Part shown: one piece after another, positions 18,089 through 26,393 of the stretch
Position numbering within the stretch: the first letter of the stretch is position 1
Layout: each line of letters opens with the position of its first letter
Source of the DNA: Nannocystis bainbridge
Lineage (GTDB): Bacteria; Myxococcota_A; Polyangia; Nannocystales; Nannocystaceae
Assembly: GCF_028368995.1 (NCBI RefSeq)
Contig: NZ_JAQNDL010000001.1
Span: forward strand, 1,550,001-1,614,000
DNA length: 64,000 nucleotides
Direction of reading: 5' to 3'
Translations under genes and position numbers: made by a program
Notes under the pieces: generated by a model
Told to the model about the DNA's origin: nothing
What the model saw: the letters and a program-made list of their open reading frames with translations, nothing else
Database searches by the model: none

Positions 18089-18164
18089 ACCTGTCGGGCG
18101 CGACAGGTAGCATGCACCTCGGGACATGCACCTTCAAACATGTTCCAAAGGACATCCTATTCGA
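18089..18164. repeat. 14-nt repeat array overlapping the stop of the dehydrogenase gene
   Basis: An 8-bp hairpin ACCTGTCG/CGACAGGT with loop GGCG (18089-18108) is followed by units starting at 18109, 18123, 18137 and 18151, exactly 14 nt apart (AGCATG, GACATG, AACATG, GACATC). The last unit contains the stop codon of the minus-strand dehydrogenase gene. Confidence 0.85.
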
Positions 18165-18930
18165 CGTAGATCATCGCCCGCGTCATGCCGCCGTCGACCA
18201 CGAAGTCCTGGCCGGTGACGAAGCCGGCGCGGTCCGAGACGAGGAAGGCGACCATCGCCGCGACGTCGTCGGGGCGGCCGACCCGCCCGACCGGGTGCTG
18301 CGCGTGGTCGACCGGGCGCAGCGGCGCCGGCTCCGGGCGGCCGGGGCCGCGCTCGTCACGGGTGTCGATCCAGCCCGGGCTGACGCAGTTGACGCGGACC
18401 GCCGGCCCGAGGCTGCGCGCGAGCGCGTGGGTCAGCGCGACCAGCCCGCCCTTGCTGGCCGCGTAGGCCTCGCTGTCGGGCTCCGACTGGTGGGCGCGCG
18501 TCGAGGCGATGTTGACGATCGCCCCGCGGGTCGCCTCGAGGTGCGGCGCCGCGTGCTTGCAGCACAGCATCGGCCCGGTGAGGTTGACCGCCAGCACCCG
18601 CTCCCACCGCTCGAGCGCCAGCTTCGCCACCGGCCCGCCGTGTGGGTCGGCGACCGCCGCGTTGTTGACGAGGGCGTCGACCCGGCCGAGCCGCTCCGCC
18701 GCCGCCGCCGCCGCCGCTGCGACCTCGGGCTCGCGTGCGAGGTCCGCCTGCACGAACCACGCGGCCTCCGGGCGGGCGAGAGCGGCGAGCGCGTCCTCGC
18801 CGGCCTCGCGGTCGACATCGACGAGCACCACGCCGAAGCCGTCGGCCAGCAGCGCGCGGGCGATCGCTCGCCCGATCCCTCGGCCCGCTCCGGTGACGAT
18901 CGCGCCGCGCCGGGGACTGGAAGAGCTCAT
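18157..18930 (-). CDS. Short-chain dehydrogenase/reductase (SDR)
   Basis: 257 residues, a classical SDR. Cofactor motif TGAGRGIG at about residues 13-20; DVDREAG after beta-2 with an acidic residue that favours NAD(H); NNAAV; catalytic Ser in NIASTR and the YxxxK pair in [16 protein letters not shown] near the end. It is an NAD(P)-dependent oxidoreductase of a hydroxyl or keto substrate; the substrate is unknown. An Ala-rich insert after ADLAREPEV is unusual but harmless. It lies downstream of the NHL lipoprotein gene on the same strand, separated by a repeat array, so co-transcription is doubtful. Confidence 0.9.
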   Translation of the reverse strand: MSSSSPRRGAIVTGAGRGIGRAIARALLADGFGVVLVDVDREAGEDALAALARPEAAWFVQADLAREPEVAAAAAAAAERLGRVDALVNNAAVADPHGGPVAKLALERWERVLAVNLTGPMLCCKHAAPHLEATRGAIVNIASTRAHQSEPDSEAYAASKGGLVALTHALARSLGPAVRVNCVSPGWIDTRDERGPGRPEPAPLRPVDHAQHPVGRVGRPDDVAAMVAFLVSDRAGFVTGQDFVVDGGMTRAMIYVE

Positions 18931-18982
18931 CGGCCTTTTTTAGCACCGCCGGCGCCGCACCGCGAGGCCCGCGAAACTCGAT

Positions 18983-19024
18983 CACATGCCCCGAAGGACA
19001 TGCCCCTTCCGACATGTCCTCGCC
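18983..19024. repeat. Three-unit 14-nt repeat array behind the NHL lipoprotein gene
   Basis: Units start at 18983, 18997 and 19011 (CACATGCCC, GACATGCCC, GACATGTCC), 14 nt apart, 7 bp past the stop of the minus-strand lipoprotein gene. Adjacent units can pair across spacers such as GAAG. Confidence 0.85.
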
Positions 19025-19031
19025 GCCAGGC

Positions 19032-20210
19032 TCACGGCGCGACGCGCACGATCTCGTTGGCGCCGGCGTCCGCGTACCAGAGATCGCCTTCCGGCCCGAT
19101 CGTGATGCCCATGATGCGCTTGGCCGGCGTCGCCATGCGATCGATCTCCGTGCCTTCGAGGTCGAACGCGACGATGTCCCCGGTCCCGTGCTCGGACACC
19201 AGCAGCCGGCCCTCGTGCAGCGCCAGGCCTGACGGCTCGTCGAGGCCCTCGGCCAGCACCTGCACGTCGGCGCCCTCGACCCCGGTGTACTCGGCCCCGT
19301 CCCAGTCGCCGATCAGCTTGCCGGTGTTGGTGCCGGACGCGGTGTCGAGGCGCAGCAGCCGACCGGCGCCGGTGTCGGCGATGTAGAGCATCCCGGTCGC
19401 GTGGTCGAGCTCCATGTGGCCCGGGATGTTGCCGAGCCGGGTCACCGTCACGTCCTTGTAGCGGGTGATGACGCCGTCGGTGTGGTCGCTGCCGCCGGGC
19501 CCGTGGTCCGACTGGAAATCGTAGCGGACGATGTTGCCGTTCATCCCGTCGAAGGCCCAGAACGCGTTGCCGGCCTCGTGGGCGATGCCCATGCACAGCG
19601 GGCTCTGGTGCAGCATGTCGAGGTGGCTGCCCTCTTGCCCGTTGGGCGGGAACTCCTGGCCGACCTTGGCGAAGATGTCCAGGTCGGCCGGCCACAGCGC
19701 CGGGCCCATGAAATCGTCGGGGTCCTGCGGCCCGACGTTCCACTCGTTGCGCGACTCCTGACAGGTCGCAAACGTGTCGAGGTCGCCGAACGCCGCCGAC
19801 GACACGTACGCCATGAAGTGCTGCCCGTACGCGTCGATGCGCTCCTCCGAGGTCTGCTGCGGCGTGCCGGGGTCGAAGTAGATCACCACCCCGTGGCTCA
19901 GCATGTTGAACGTCCACAGCTGCTCCGGCGCGGCCGGGTTGAACTCGAGGTCGCGGACCGCGTGCAGGCCGTCGGCGGCGGTGCCGATGACGACGAAGGT
20001 CGCGCCGAACTCGGGCACCACGGGCGCCTCGCCGGTCGTGCCGCTGGTCGGCGCGTCGGTGGTGCCCACGGTCGGATCGACGGTCCCGGTGGTCGTGCCG
20101 GGCTCGCCCGTGCTGCTGCTCGTCGCCCCGGTCTCCGCGCCCGGGTCACCTCCGCAGGACGCGAGGGCGAGCGACGACAGGAGCAGCGACAGCGAGCGAA
20201 GCGAAGGCAT
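19032..20210 (-). CDS. Lipoprotein with NHL/SMP-30-like beta-propeller
   Basis: 392 residues. Lipobox LASC near residue 19, then a Ser/Thr/Gly/Asp-rich spacer to about residue 65. The rest reads as a beta-propeller: repeats with YIADTGAGRLLRLD, LALHEGRLLVSEHG and DLWYADAGANEIVRV, typical of NHL blades. Such folds bind ligands or partner proteins, or act as lactonases; no catalytic residues can be assigned. Expected location: outer membrane, outward or periplasmic face. The gene follows a 124-bp gap after the YdjM-like gene on the same strand. Confidence 0.8.
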   Translation of the reverse strand: MPSLRSLSLLLSSLALASCGGDPGAETGATSSSTGEPGTTTGTVDPTVGTTDAPTSGTTGEAPVVPEFGATFVVIGTAADGLHAVRDLEFNPAAPEQLWTFNMLSHGVVIYFDPGTPQQTSEERIDAYGQHFMAYVSSAAFGDLDTFATCQESRNEWNVGPQDPDDFMGPALWPADLDIFAKVGQEFPPNGQEGSHLDMLHQSPLCMGIAHEAGNAFWAFDGMNGNIVRYDFQSDHGPGGSDHTDGVITRYKDVTVTRLGNIPGHMELDHATGMLYIADTGAGRLLRLDTASGTNTGKLIGDWDGAEYTGVEGADVQVLAEGLDEPSGLALHEGRLLVSEHGTGDIVAFDLEGTEIDRMATPAKRIMGITIGPEGDLWYADAGANEIVRVAP

Positions 20211-20334
20211 GACGGGGAGGATACACGACCCCCGCGGACCCGTCGCGCGGTGCAGCCGAATACGACGCCAGCGTGCAAACGCGAGGCACGGTCGAGCTCG
20301 CCGCCGGCCGCGTGTTCGCGCCGCGCCGCCCGCC

Positions 20335-21033
20335 TCAGCGCAAGCGGGCCAGCGTCGCCGCGATCGCGGCCCGCGTGCGCTTGGAGGTCACGTCGCGGAC
20401 CAGCGGATCCACCGGCGGAGCGAACCTCACTAGCGCGATCACCCCGGCGTAGAGCATCACCGTGCCGAGCAGCTGGCGTCGACTGCCGAGCTTCAGCGCC
20501 GTGCCGAACGATCGCTTCATGCGGGCGCCCAGCAGATCGACGCTGAACAGCTCGTCGAGCGCGAGGTGGACCAGAAAGCCGCCGGTGAGGAACAGCCCCG
20601 CGAGCCAGGCCTGGGTCGGCCCGAGGTGGAACGCCTGGGCCGCGACGCACACCACGATCGCGCCGACCAGCGCCGCGAACGGCAGCGAGTGGACCAGCCC
20701 GCGATGGACGCACAGCCAGGCGGTGAAGCCCCGCAGGCCGACGCGGATCGCCACGAAGGCCGCCACCGCCGCGAGCGCCACCAGCCCCGGCGCGGTGTCG
20801 ACATGAAGCGCCGAGGCGACCACGACCGCGGCGACCACGGCGAGGGCGCCGAAGATGATGCGCGTCGGCACCGAGTTGTCGGCGTCGATGTCGGGCAGCA
20901 TGCCCCCGAGCACCCCGAGGCCGAAGCAGACCCCACCGACCTGCGGCGTCACCAATCCGCCCGCGATCGCCAGCCCGGCCGCCAGCGCCGAGGGGATCGC
21001 CGCACCGAGCACGTGGACGCGAAAATTGGCCAT
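20335..21033 (-). CDS. YdjM/DUF457-type membrane metal-dependent hydrolase
   Basis: 232 residues with five or six hydrophobic helices. Family motifs: GGMLPDIDADNS after the second helix, HRGLVHSL, and FLVHLALDEL, supplying His and Asp residues for a predicted metal site. Proteins of this group (YdjM, YbcI) are inner-membrane predicted hydrolases whose substrate is unknown; some are SOS-regulated in E. coli, but I see no LexA box here. Basic C-terminus. The intergenic space to the divergent gene at 21327 is about 290 bp. Confidence 0.8.
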   Translation of the reverse strand: MANFRVHVLGAAIPSALAAGLAIAGGLVTPQVGGVCFGLGVLGGMLPDIDADNSVPTRIIFGALAVVAAVVVASALHVDTAPGLVALAAVAAFVAIRVGLRGFTAWLCVHRGLVHSLPFAALVGAIVVCVAAQAFHLGPTQAWLAGLFLTGGFLVHLALDELFSVDLLGARMKRSFGTALKLGSRRQLLGTVMLYAGVIALVRFAPPVDPLVRDVTSKRTRAAIAATLARLR

Positions 21034-21326
21034 GGGGCGGCGGAGCTTAGGCCGGACCGCCCGCCGCGGACAACATCGGGCGCTCCGTCGACTCGCCCGC
21101 GCGCGTCAGCGCCTCGCGAGCGCCCGATCGCGCCTCAAGAGCGCGCGGGACCGCGACCCTCGACGAACCCGGCGGTCTCGATCGGCCACGAACGACGATC
21201 CGCTCGGGGCGACGCGACTCCAACCTCGATCACCCGGGCGGAGCGACGCCGGAGTCTCGCCCCGCGGGCAACAGCCCGCAGGCCCACGACATCCCGCGCT
21301 CGTGCCATTGTCGGTATCATCCGCCG

Positions 21327-22433
21327 ATGCGCTCTCGACCTCCTGCTCAGGCGCTGCTGTGGCTCATGGCGCTGACGTCGTGCTTGACCACCGCGCGCGC
21401 CGACAGCATGCCCGAGGAGGAGCTCTACGGCTTCGAGCTCACCGCCGTCACCGAGCTGTCCGGGCTGTCGCGCTTCCCCGAGCATGTCTTTTACGTGTAT
21501 CCCGCCGCCTGCACCGAGACGATGGCGAGGTTCACGGGATGGCTGGAGACGGGCGACGAGAACCCGGCGCTCGAATATCAGTACTCGTACTCCAGCCGGA
21601 AGGACGACCTGCCCCATTACTTCGTGGTCGGCGACGGCGAGGTGCCGGAGTGGATCGGCGACGGCGCTCCTTGCATCCCCTCGGTCCTCTACGCGCTCGC
21701 CCGCGACGTCGCCGCCACCGTCGATCTCGCGCCCATGACGCTCGCGCAGCTCCACAAGTTCTTCACCGAGGACCCACGACTGTTTCGCAGCAGCTTCGAG
21801 TTCCAGCGCTCCCCGCTGTACGCCAACAACGGCTCACCGCTGCGCGCCGTCCGCGAGCTCGTGCGGGTCCTTCACATCGGTCCTGACGAGATCGTCGCGG
21901 TCCTCGACAGCACCACCTATCGCTTCGAGGACGGCACCGAGCAGACGCTGAAGCTGGCCCACACCAAGCGCCCGCCGTCGCTCCCGTTCAAGCCGCTCAA
22001 GCCCGACAAGCTCACCAAATACGCCGACAAGTACGCCAAGTGGGAGGCCCGCCAACCCCTCGAGCCCCCGCCGGCGCCGCGGCTCCCCGTGATCGACGGC
22101 GCCGATACCGGCTGCAGCGAGGGCACCATCGGGACCGAGCCTGCGCCCGCGCTGCCCGTCGAAGCGCCCGCGCTGCCCGTCGAAGCGCCCGCACCCGACC
22201 CTGTCGCTGCCCCGCCGATCGCCGCCGCGCCCGCCCCGGTCGCCGCGCCATCGGTGATTCCGCCGCCGCCCGAGCCCGAGCCCGCGGAGCCGCTCGAGGA
22301 TGTCTCCGAGGACATGGTCGAAGAGACAGCGCCCGCCACCGATCCGCTGTGGCCGATGGGCGCCGCGATCGCCGGCGGCCTGGCGCTGGTCGCCGTGATC
22401 GCCCTGGCCCGGCGGCCGCGCGCCACGACCTGA
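21327..22433 (+). CDS. Exported protein with Pro/Ala-rich stalk and C-terminal membrane helix
   Basis: 368 residues. Signal peptide ending around residue 25 (TTARA). Residues 26-250 form a folded region with several Cys and aromatic residues and no family I recognise. A Pro/Ala/Glu-rich stalk follows (about 255-330, including a repeat PALPVEA), then a hydrophobic helix (WPMGAAIAGGLALVAVIALA) and an Arg cluster, reminiscent of a sorting tail without the Cys motif. Likely anchored in the envelope with the globular part outside the cytoplasm. Its stop codon lies inside a 14-nt repeat unit (22427-22440). Confidence 0.7.
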   Translation: MRSRPPAQALLWLMALTSCLTTARADSMPEEELYGFELTAVTELSGLSRFPEHVFYVYPAACTETMARFTGWLETGDENPALEYQYSYSSRKDDLPHYFVVGDGEVPEWIGDGAPCIPSVLYALARDVAATVDLAPMTLAQLHKFFTEDPRLFRSSFEFQRSPLYANNGSPLRAVRELVRVLHIGPDEIVAVLDSTTYRFEDGTEQTLKLAHTKRPPSLPFKPLKPDKLTKYADKYAKWEARQPLEPPPAPRLPVIDGADTGCSEGTIGTEPAPALPVEAPALPVEAPAPDPVAAPPIAAAPAPVAAPSVIPPPPEPEPAEPLEDVSEDMVEETAPATDPLWPMGAAIAGGLALVAVIALARRPRATT

Positions 22434-22454
22434 CCGTCGGGACATGTCCTCGCT
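22427..22454. repeat. 14-nt repeat units over the stop of the stalk protein gene
   Basis: Two units start at 22427 (GACCTGACC, which contains the TGA stop) and 22441 (GACATGTCC). Same family as the longer arrays. Confidence 0.6.
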
Positions 22455-22585
22455 GCGCCCCTGCCGCGACGCTCCATGGCCTTCGGGCCATTCCTCACGT
22501 CACCTCGCGGACCTCCGGTCGCCACCGAGCGACCTCGACCGTCACGCTCACCCGCGCCGCCACCTGTCCCGAGAGGCAGCCTCGC

Positions 22586-22852
22586 TCAGTCTCGCTCCGC
22601 CGGCCGGACCACCGCCGCGCCGTCGGGCCGCTGCCAGTCCGGCAGCTCCGTCCCCAGCGCCAGGCCCATCGCCCTCATGGCCTCGCGCAGCTCGGCCACC
22701 AGCGTCTTGCTCGACTCCTCGTGCTGCAGGAGGTCGTGCTCGCGCCACTGCACCAGCTCGCCGACGTAGGCGATGCCGAGCTTGTGGAGGACGTTCCAGG
22801 CGCGGACCGAGATCTCGAGCTCGTCGACCGGGTCGTTGAGGCGCTCATCCAT
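22586..22852 (-). CDS. Stand-alone RNA polymerase alpha C-terminal-domain protein
   Basis: 88 residues from the ATG at 22852. The core from DPVDELEISVRAWNVL through LGIAYVGELVQWREHDLL to LREAMRAMGLALG follows the alpha-CTD of RNA polymerase helix by helix: the VDELELS start, the helix-hairpin-helix GELVQ, and the final MGL.LG. The N-terminal assembly domain of RpoA is absent, so it cannot be the housekeeping subunit. Known alpha-CTDs contact UP-element DNA and activators. This free domain may bind DNA or act as a transcription partner, but that is inference. It is divergent, at 107 bp, from the oxidoreductase gene, which it might regulate. Confidence 0.75.
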   Translation of the reverse strand: MDERLNDPVDELEISVRAWNVLHKLGIAYVGELVQWREHDLLQHEESSKTLVAELREAMRAMGLALGTELPDWQRPDGAAVVRPAERD

Positions 22853-22959
22853 CGCGCGAGTGTTCCGAGGCGCGGCCCGGCCTGTCAAGCGACGGCGGTC
22901 GCACGCCCCGCGGCGGCGCCGTGTGCATCCCCCGCGGACCGATCTACACTCTCCGCACC

Positions 22960-23976
22960 ATGACGACGACCATGCGAGCCTACGTGATGACGCGCTACGG
23001 CGGGCCGAGCTCGGCCGAGCTGCGGGAGATGCCGGTGCCCGCGCCCGGCCCGGGCGAGCTGCAGATCCGCGTCCACGCCGCGGGCCTCAACCCGGTCGAC
23101 TTCAAGATCCGCCAGGGCCAGCTCCGGGTCATTCGCCGCTACCCGCTGCCGATCGTGATGGGCAACGAGCTGGCCGGGGTCGTCAGCGCGTGCGGGGCCG
23201 GCGTGACCCGCTTCGCGCCCGGCGACCGCGTGTTCGCCCGCGTCGAAAAGGACACCATGGGCGCGTTCGCCGAGTACGCCTGCGTGCCCGAGGCGCTGGT
23301 CGCCGCGATGCCGGCGGGGCTCGACTTCGCGACCGCCGCGGCGGTGCCGCTGGCCGGGTTGACGGCGCTGCAGGGCCTGCGCGACGAGCTGCACGCGGGC
23401 CCCGGGCAGCGGCTGTTCATCCCCGGCGGCGCCGGCGGCGTCGGCACGTTCGCCCTGCAGCTCGCCAAGCAATTCGGCGCCCAGGTCGCGACCACGGCCT
23501 CGCCTCGCGGCGACGCGCTGGTCCGCCGGCTCGGCGCCGACGTGGTCGTCGATTACACCACCCAGCGCTTCGAGCAGGTGCTGGCCGACTACGACGGCGT
23601 CTACGACCTCGTCGGCGGCGACACGCTGGCGCGCTCGTTCGCCGTGGTCAAGCCCGGCAGCCTGGTGCTTTCGATCGCCGGCCCCCCGGAGCCGCAGACC
23701 GCCAGCAAGGACCTCGAACGCGCCGGCCTGGTGCCGCTGTTCTGGCTGACCAGCGTCGCCGCGCGCCTGCGGGCCCGCCTCCGCGGGGCCCGCTACCGCT
23801 ACCTCTTCATGCACCCGAGCGGCAGCGACCTCGCCGATCTGGCGCGCCGCATCGACGCCGGCACGCTCGAGGTGGTGATCGATCGGGTCGTCCCGTTCGC
23901 GCAGATCGCCGAGGCGTTCGCGCACCTCGAGTCCGGCCACGCCAAGGGCAAGATCGTCGTCCGCACCGTCGAGTGA
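22960..23976 (+). CDS. Zinc-less NADP-dependent quinone oxidoreductase (MDR family)
   Basis: 338 residues from the ATG at 22960; the longer frame from 22921 adds a stretch outside the usual MRAYV start. Medium-chain dehydrogenase layout: GroES-like domain (GLNPVDFKIRQG, GNELAGVV, PGDRVFARV), then a Rossmann domain with IPGGAGGVGTFALQLAKQFGA. The structural zinc Cys set is missing, as in quinone oxidoreductases. Likely reaction: NADPH-dependent reduction of quinones or enones in the cytoplasm. It ends 9 bp before a perfect hairpin shared with the convergent dihaem protein gene. Confidence 0.88.
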   Translation: MTTTMRAYVMTRYGGPSSAELREMPVPAPGPGELQIRVHAAGLNPVDFKIRQGQLRVIRRYPLPIVMGNELAGVVSACGAGVTRFAPGDRVFARVEKDTMGAFAEYACVPEALVAAMPAGLDFATAAAVPLAGLTALQGLRDELHAGPGQRLFIPGGAGGVGTFALQLAKQFGAQVATTASPRGDALVRRLGADVVVDYTTQRFEQVLADYDGVYDLVGGDTLARSFAVVKPGSLVLSIAGPPEPQTASKDLERAGLVPLFWLTSVAARLRARLRGARYRYLFMHPSGSDLADLARRIDAGTLEVVIDRVVPFAQIAEAFAHLESGHAKGKIVVRTVE

Positions 23977-23985
23977 GCGCGAGAC

Positions 23986-24024
23986 GACATGGCCTCTCGG
24001 ACAGGATGTCCGAAAGGCCATGTC
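23986..24024. terminator. 18-bp hairpin between convergent genes, made of the 14-nt repeat family
   Basis: Arm GACATGGCCTCTCGGACA (23986-24003), loop GGA, and the complementary arm (24007-24024) with one mismatch. It lies between the stop codons at 23976 and 24058. The arms consist of GACATG and GGACA units. There is no T-tract, but the position and stem length suit a bidirectional terminator or RNA 3'-end protector. Confidence 0.7.
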
Positions 24025-24057
24025 CTTCGCGGGCGCCCGGTCACCCGGACGCGGCGC

Positions 24058-25605
24058 TCACAGGTCGACCGTCAGCCCGCTCGGCACCGTCAGCGGGACC
24101 AGGTGCGAGAAGTCGGGCCCGGCGGGGTCGCTGAGCGCATTCATGAAGTGCACCAGGTAGTCGAGCGTCCCCGAGCCGGAGACGCTGACGGTGGCCATCA
24201 GCGGGTCGACGCCCTCGGCGATGATCGCCGTCCGGTTCTCGAGGAACTGCGAGTGCATCGCCACCTCGTCGACGCTGTCGGTGATGTCGTAGTCGAGCAG
24301 CGCGTCGTCGGGGTCGCGGTAGTGGCGGATGAATTCCTTGATGTCGTTGTAGTGGCTCTGCCGGCCCCAGGGCCCGGTATGCATCACGTTGCGCAAGGGC
24401 GCGGTGCGCCACGCGTACTTGTCGTCCGGGTCGCCGGAGATCCGCATGCGCCCGAAGTCGTCGAGCCCGCCCGGGCCGTCGCCGCCGGGGACCGTGCCGC
24501 CCGGGCCGAACTGCGGCGCCAGGGTCTTGTGAAATTCCTCGTCCGTGAACGCGTTGCCCGAGTGGCACGAGGTGCAGTTGCCGCGGTCGCTGTCGAGGAA
24601 ATGGCGGGCGCCGACCAGCTGGTTGTACGTGAGCGCGCTGTCGTCGCCCGGGACGAGCAGCCCGGTGGCAGGGTCGTAGCGGCCGACGAAGCGGTCCCAC
24701 GGGGTGTCGTTGGCGAAGAAGGTGCGGAACTCGTAGGCCGCGATCGCGTTGCCGGCGTAGGCGAAATGCATGTCCTCGAAGTCGACGCCGGGGTAGGCCG
24801 CCTCGAACATGTCGACGTAGTCCGGGATCGCACCCAGGCGATCCATCATCATGCCCCAGGCGCAGACGACGAAATTGAGCGGCGGATTGTCGAGCGCACA
24901 ATTGGTGGTGATGTCGTTCTCGTTGGGGTACCCGAGCATCTCCTGGTCCGTCACCTGCGGCATCATCGCCTGGCCGGCGGCGACCATCATGTCGGGGTCG
25001 AACGCGTCGTCCTGCCAGCTGAACGGAATGAACGGTCCGCCCAGCGGAATGACGTGGCCGGTGTTGTCGAGCGGGACCTTGTGGTCGACGGCCAGGCCGG
25101 TGGTCAGCTCGTGGAGGTTCCACAGCGGCTGGGTCGTGCGCCCGCCGACCACCGAGCCGACGCGGGACGGGCCGATGCCGACCCCACGGATGCCCCGATT
25201 CATCGTCAGGCTGTCGGTCGTGCCGAGCCGCGGGTGGTGGCAGGTCGAACACGACACGTCCATGTTGCCGCTCAAGATCTTGTCGTAGAACAGCGCCTCG
25301 CCGAGCTCCACCAGCTCGTCCGACGACGCCGGCGGCAGCGCGAGCGGCGTGATGCCGTTCTCCGCGATCAGCGTGCGGACCTGGTAGACGAGGTACCAGC
25401 GCGAGCCGAACGAGTTCAGCTCCCCGAGCTCCTCGGCCTCGCTCTCGGACTCCGACGCGGCGTCGCCGTCGTCGTCGTCGCGCAGGCCGAGCGGCTCGGC
25501 CAAGGGAGAATCGTCGCACGCGACCATGGGCATCATCGACAACCACAGAACCGCCCCGACACGATGCGCCCCGACACGATGCGCCACACTACGATGCTTC
25601 GACAT
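24058..25605 (-). CDS. MauG/dihaem cytochrome c peroxidase-like lipoprotein
   Basis: 515 residues from the ATG at 25605, which has a GGAGGG site. A lipoprotein-type signal (MVAC) precedes an acidic spacer (DDDDGDAASESESEAEE). Two c-haem motifs are visible: CSTCH (after NMDVS) and CTSCH (DRGNCTSCHSGNAF). The order LGEALFYDKILSGN, TGLAV, FKTL-type and APLRNV segments fits the bacterial cytochrome c peroxidase/MauG family. Known members reduce peroxide or oxidise protein side chains in the periplasm. Which of these applies is not visible. Converges with the oxidoreductase gene. Confidence 0.85.
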   Translation of the reverse strand: MSKHRSVAHRVGAHRVGAVLWLSMMPMVACDDSPLAEPLGLRDDDDGDAASESESEAEELGELNSFGSRWYLVYQVRTLIAENGITPLALPPASSDELVELGEALFYDKILSGNMDVSCSTCHHPRLGTTDSLTMNRGIRGVGIGPSRVGSVVGGRTTQPLWNLHELTTGLAVDHKVPLDNTGHVIPLGGPFIPFSWQDDAFDPDMMVAAGQAMMPQVTDQEMLGYPNENDITTNCALDNPPLNFVVCAWGMMMDRLGAIPDYVDMFEAAYPGVDFEDMHFAYAGNAIAAYEFRTFFANDTPWDRFVGRYDPATGLLVPGDDSALTYNQLVGARHFLDSDRGNCTSCHSGNAFTDEEFHKTLAPQFGPGGTVPGGDGPGGLDDFGRMRISGDPDDKYAWRTAPLRNVMHTGPWGRQSHYNDIKEFIRHYRDPDDALLDYDITDSVDEVAMHSQFLENRTAIIAEGVDPLMATVSVSGSGTLDYLVHFMNALSDPAGPDFSHLVPLTVPSGLTVDL

Positions 25606-26393
25606 GATACCCTCCAGGCAGGAGAAATGACCCGGGAACGGCTCCGCAGAGCCCCCGTACGTCGAGGTTCTTGTTTGTCCGGCACTCTGCCGTTTCCCTA
25701 CGTCACATGCGTGTACCCCAGCTCTCGTCGCCGCGCGGGCACGTCGATCTCCCGCCCGTGCCACGAACCGTCGCACGAATGCCCCGCGGCCACTCCAAAA
25801 GCTGGATGATCATTTTGCACGAACGGTTGAGCTCGTCAAGGCGAGCGCCACGAATCATCATTTCTTTTTTGCCGAGTGTCCACAATGTACCCCTGTGGCC
25901 TTCACCCTCGCCCCACAGGCCTCGGGACGACCCGTAGCGCGAAGGCCCGCCGCCACGCGCCAGCGCTCACCGCCTCGCACCCGGTCGCCGCCGCGGCCAC
26001 CCGGGAATCGCCGATCCGCCGCAGTTTCACCGTTATTCTCACCGTTAGTTTCCCCGCAATTCGGCCACACACCGCGGGCTTGGCGGCCTCCCCCCGCCCC
26101 TTTCGCTCGCAGATGCCTCCCGCGGCCCCCGGGTGAAGCCTCTGCGGTATCAGCCGTGATGCATGTCGCGTCCACTCGCCTTGACGCATGGTGGCAGGAT
26201 CCGCGGTCTGCGCAGCAGATATCGCGGACGAGACTGGATTTTCGCTGCACCCGCAGCTGGGGTCATTCACGCGCCCCCCGGGCGCGAGATCGATGAATCG
26301 CCGCGGCGATTCCATTGCAGCGTCAACGACCCCGGCCGGGGCGAGGTGCCGCGATTTCCATTGCAGGGCCAACGAATCGCGCGACCGGCCCGC
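25606..26393. other. Long intergenic region of lower GC with a direct repeat and a possible short ORF
   Basis: About 790 bp upstream of the dihaem protein gene and downstream of the copper-protein gene. It is visibly richer in A/T than its neighbours (for example a T-run near 25861). A 52-codon minus-strand frame (25703-25861, starting MMIRGARLDELNRS) exists but has only an A-rich, weak ribosome site. AACGGTGA occurs twice, 12 nt apart, near 26030 on the minus strand. A 23-24-bp direct repeat (CGATTCCATTGCAG...CAACGA) lies at 26307-26329 and 26352-26375. No gene is convincing. Confidence 0.45.

Noticed and set aside
25703..25861. 52-codon frame beginning MMIRGARLDELNRS
   Set aside because: Weak ribosome site and no recognisable fold; not enough for a gene call.
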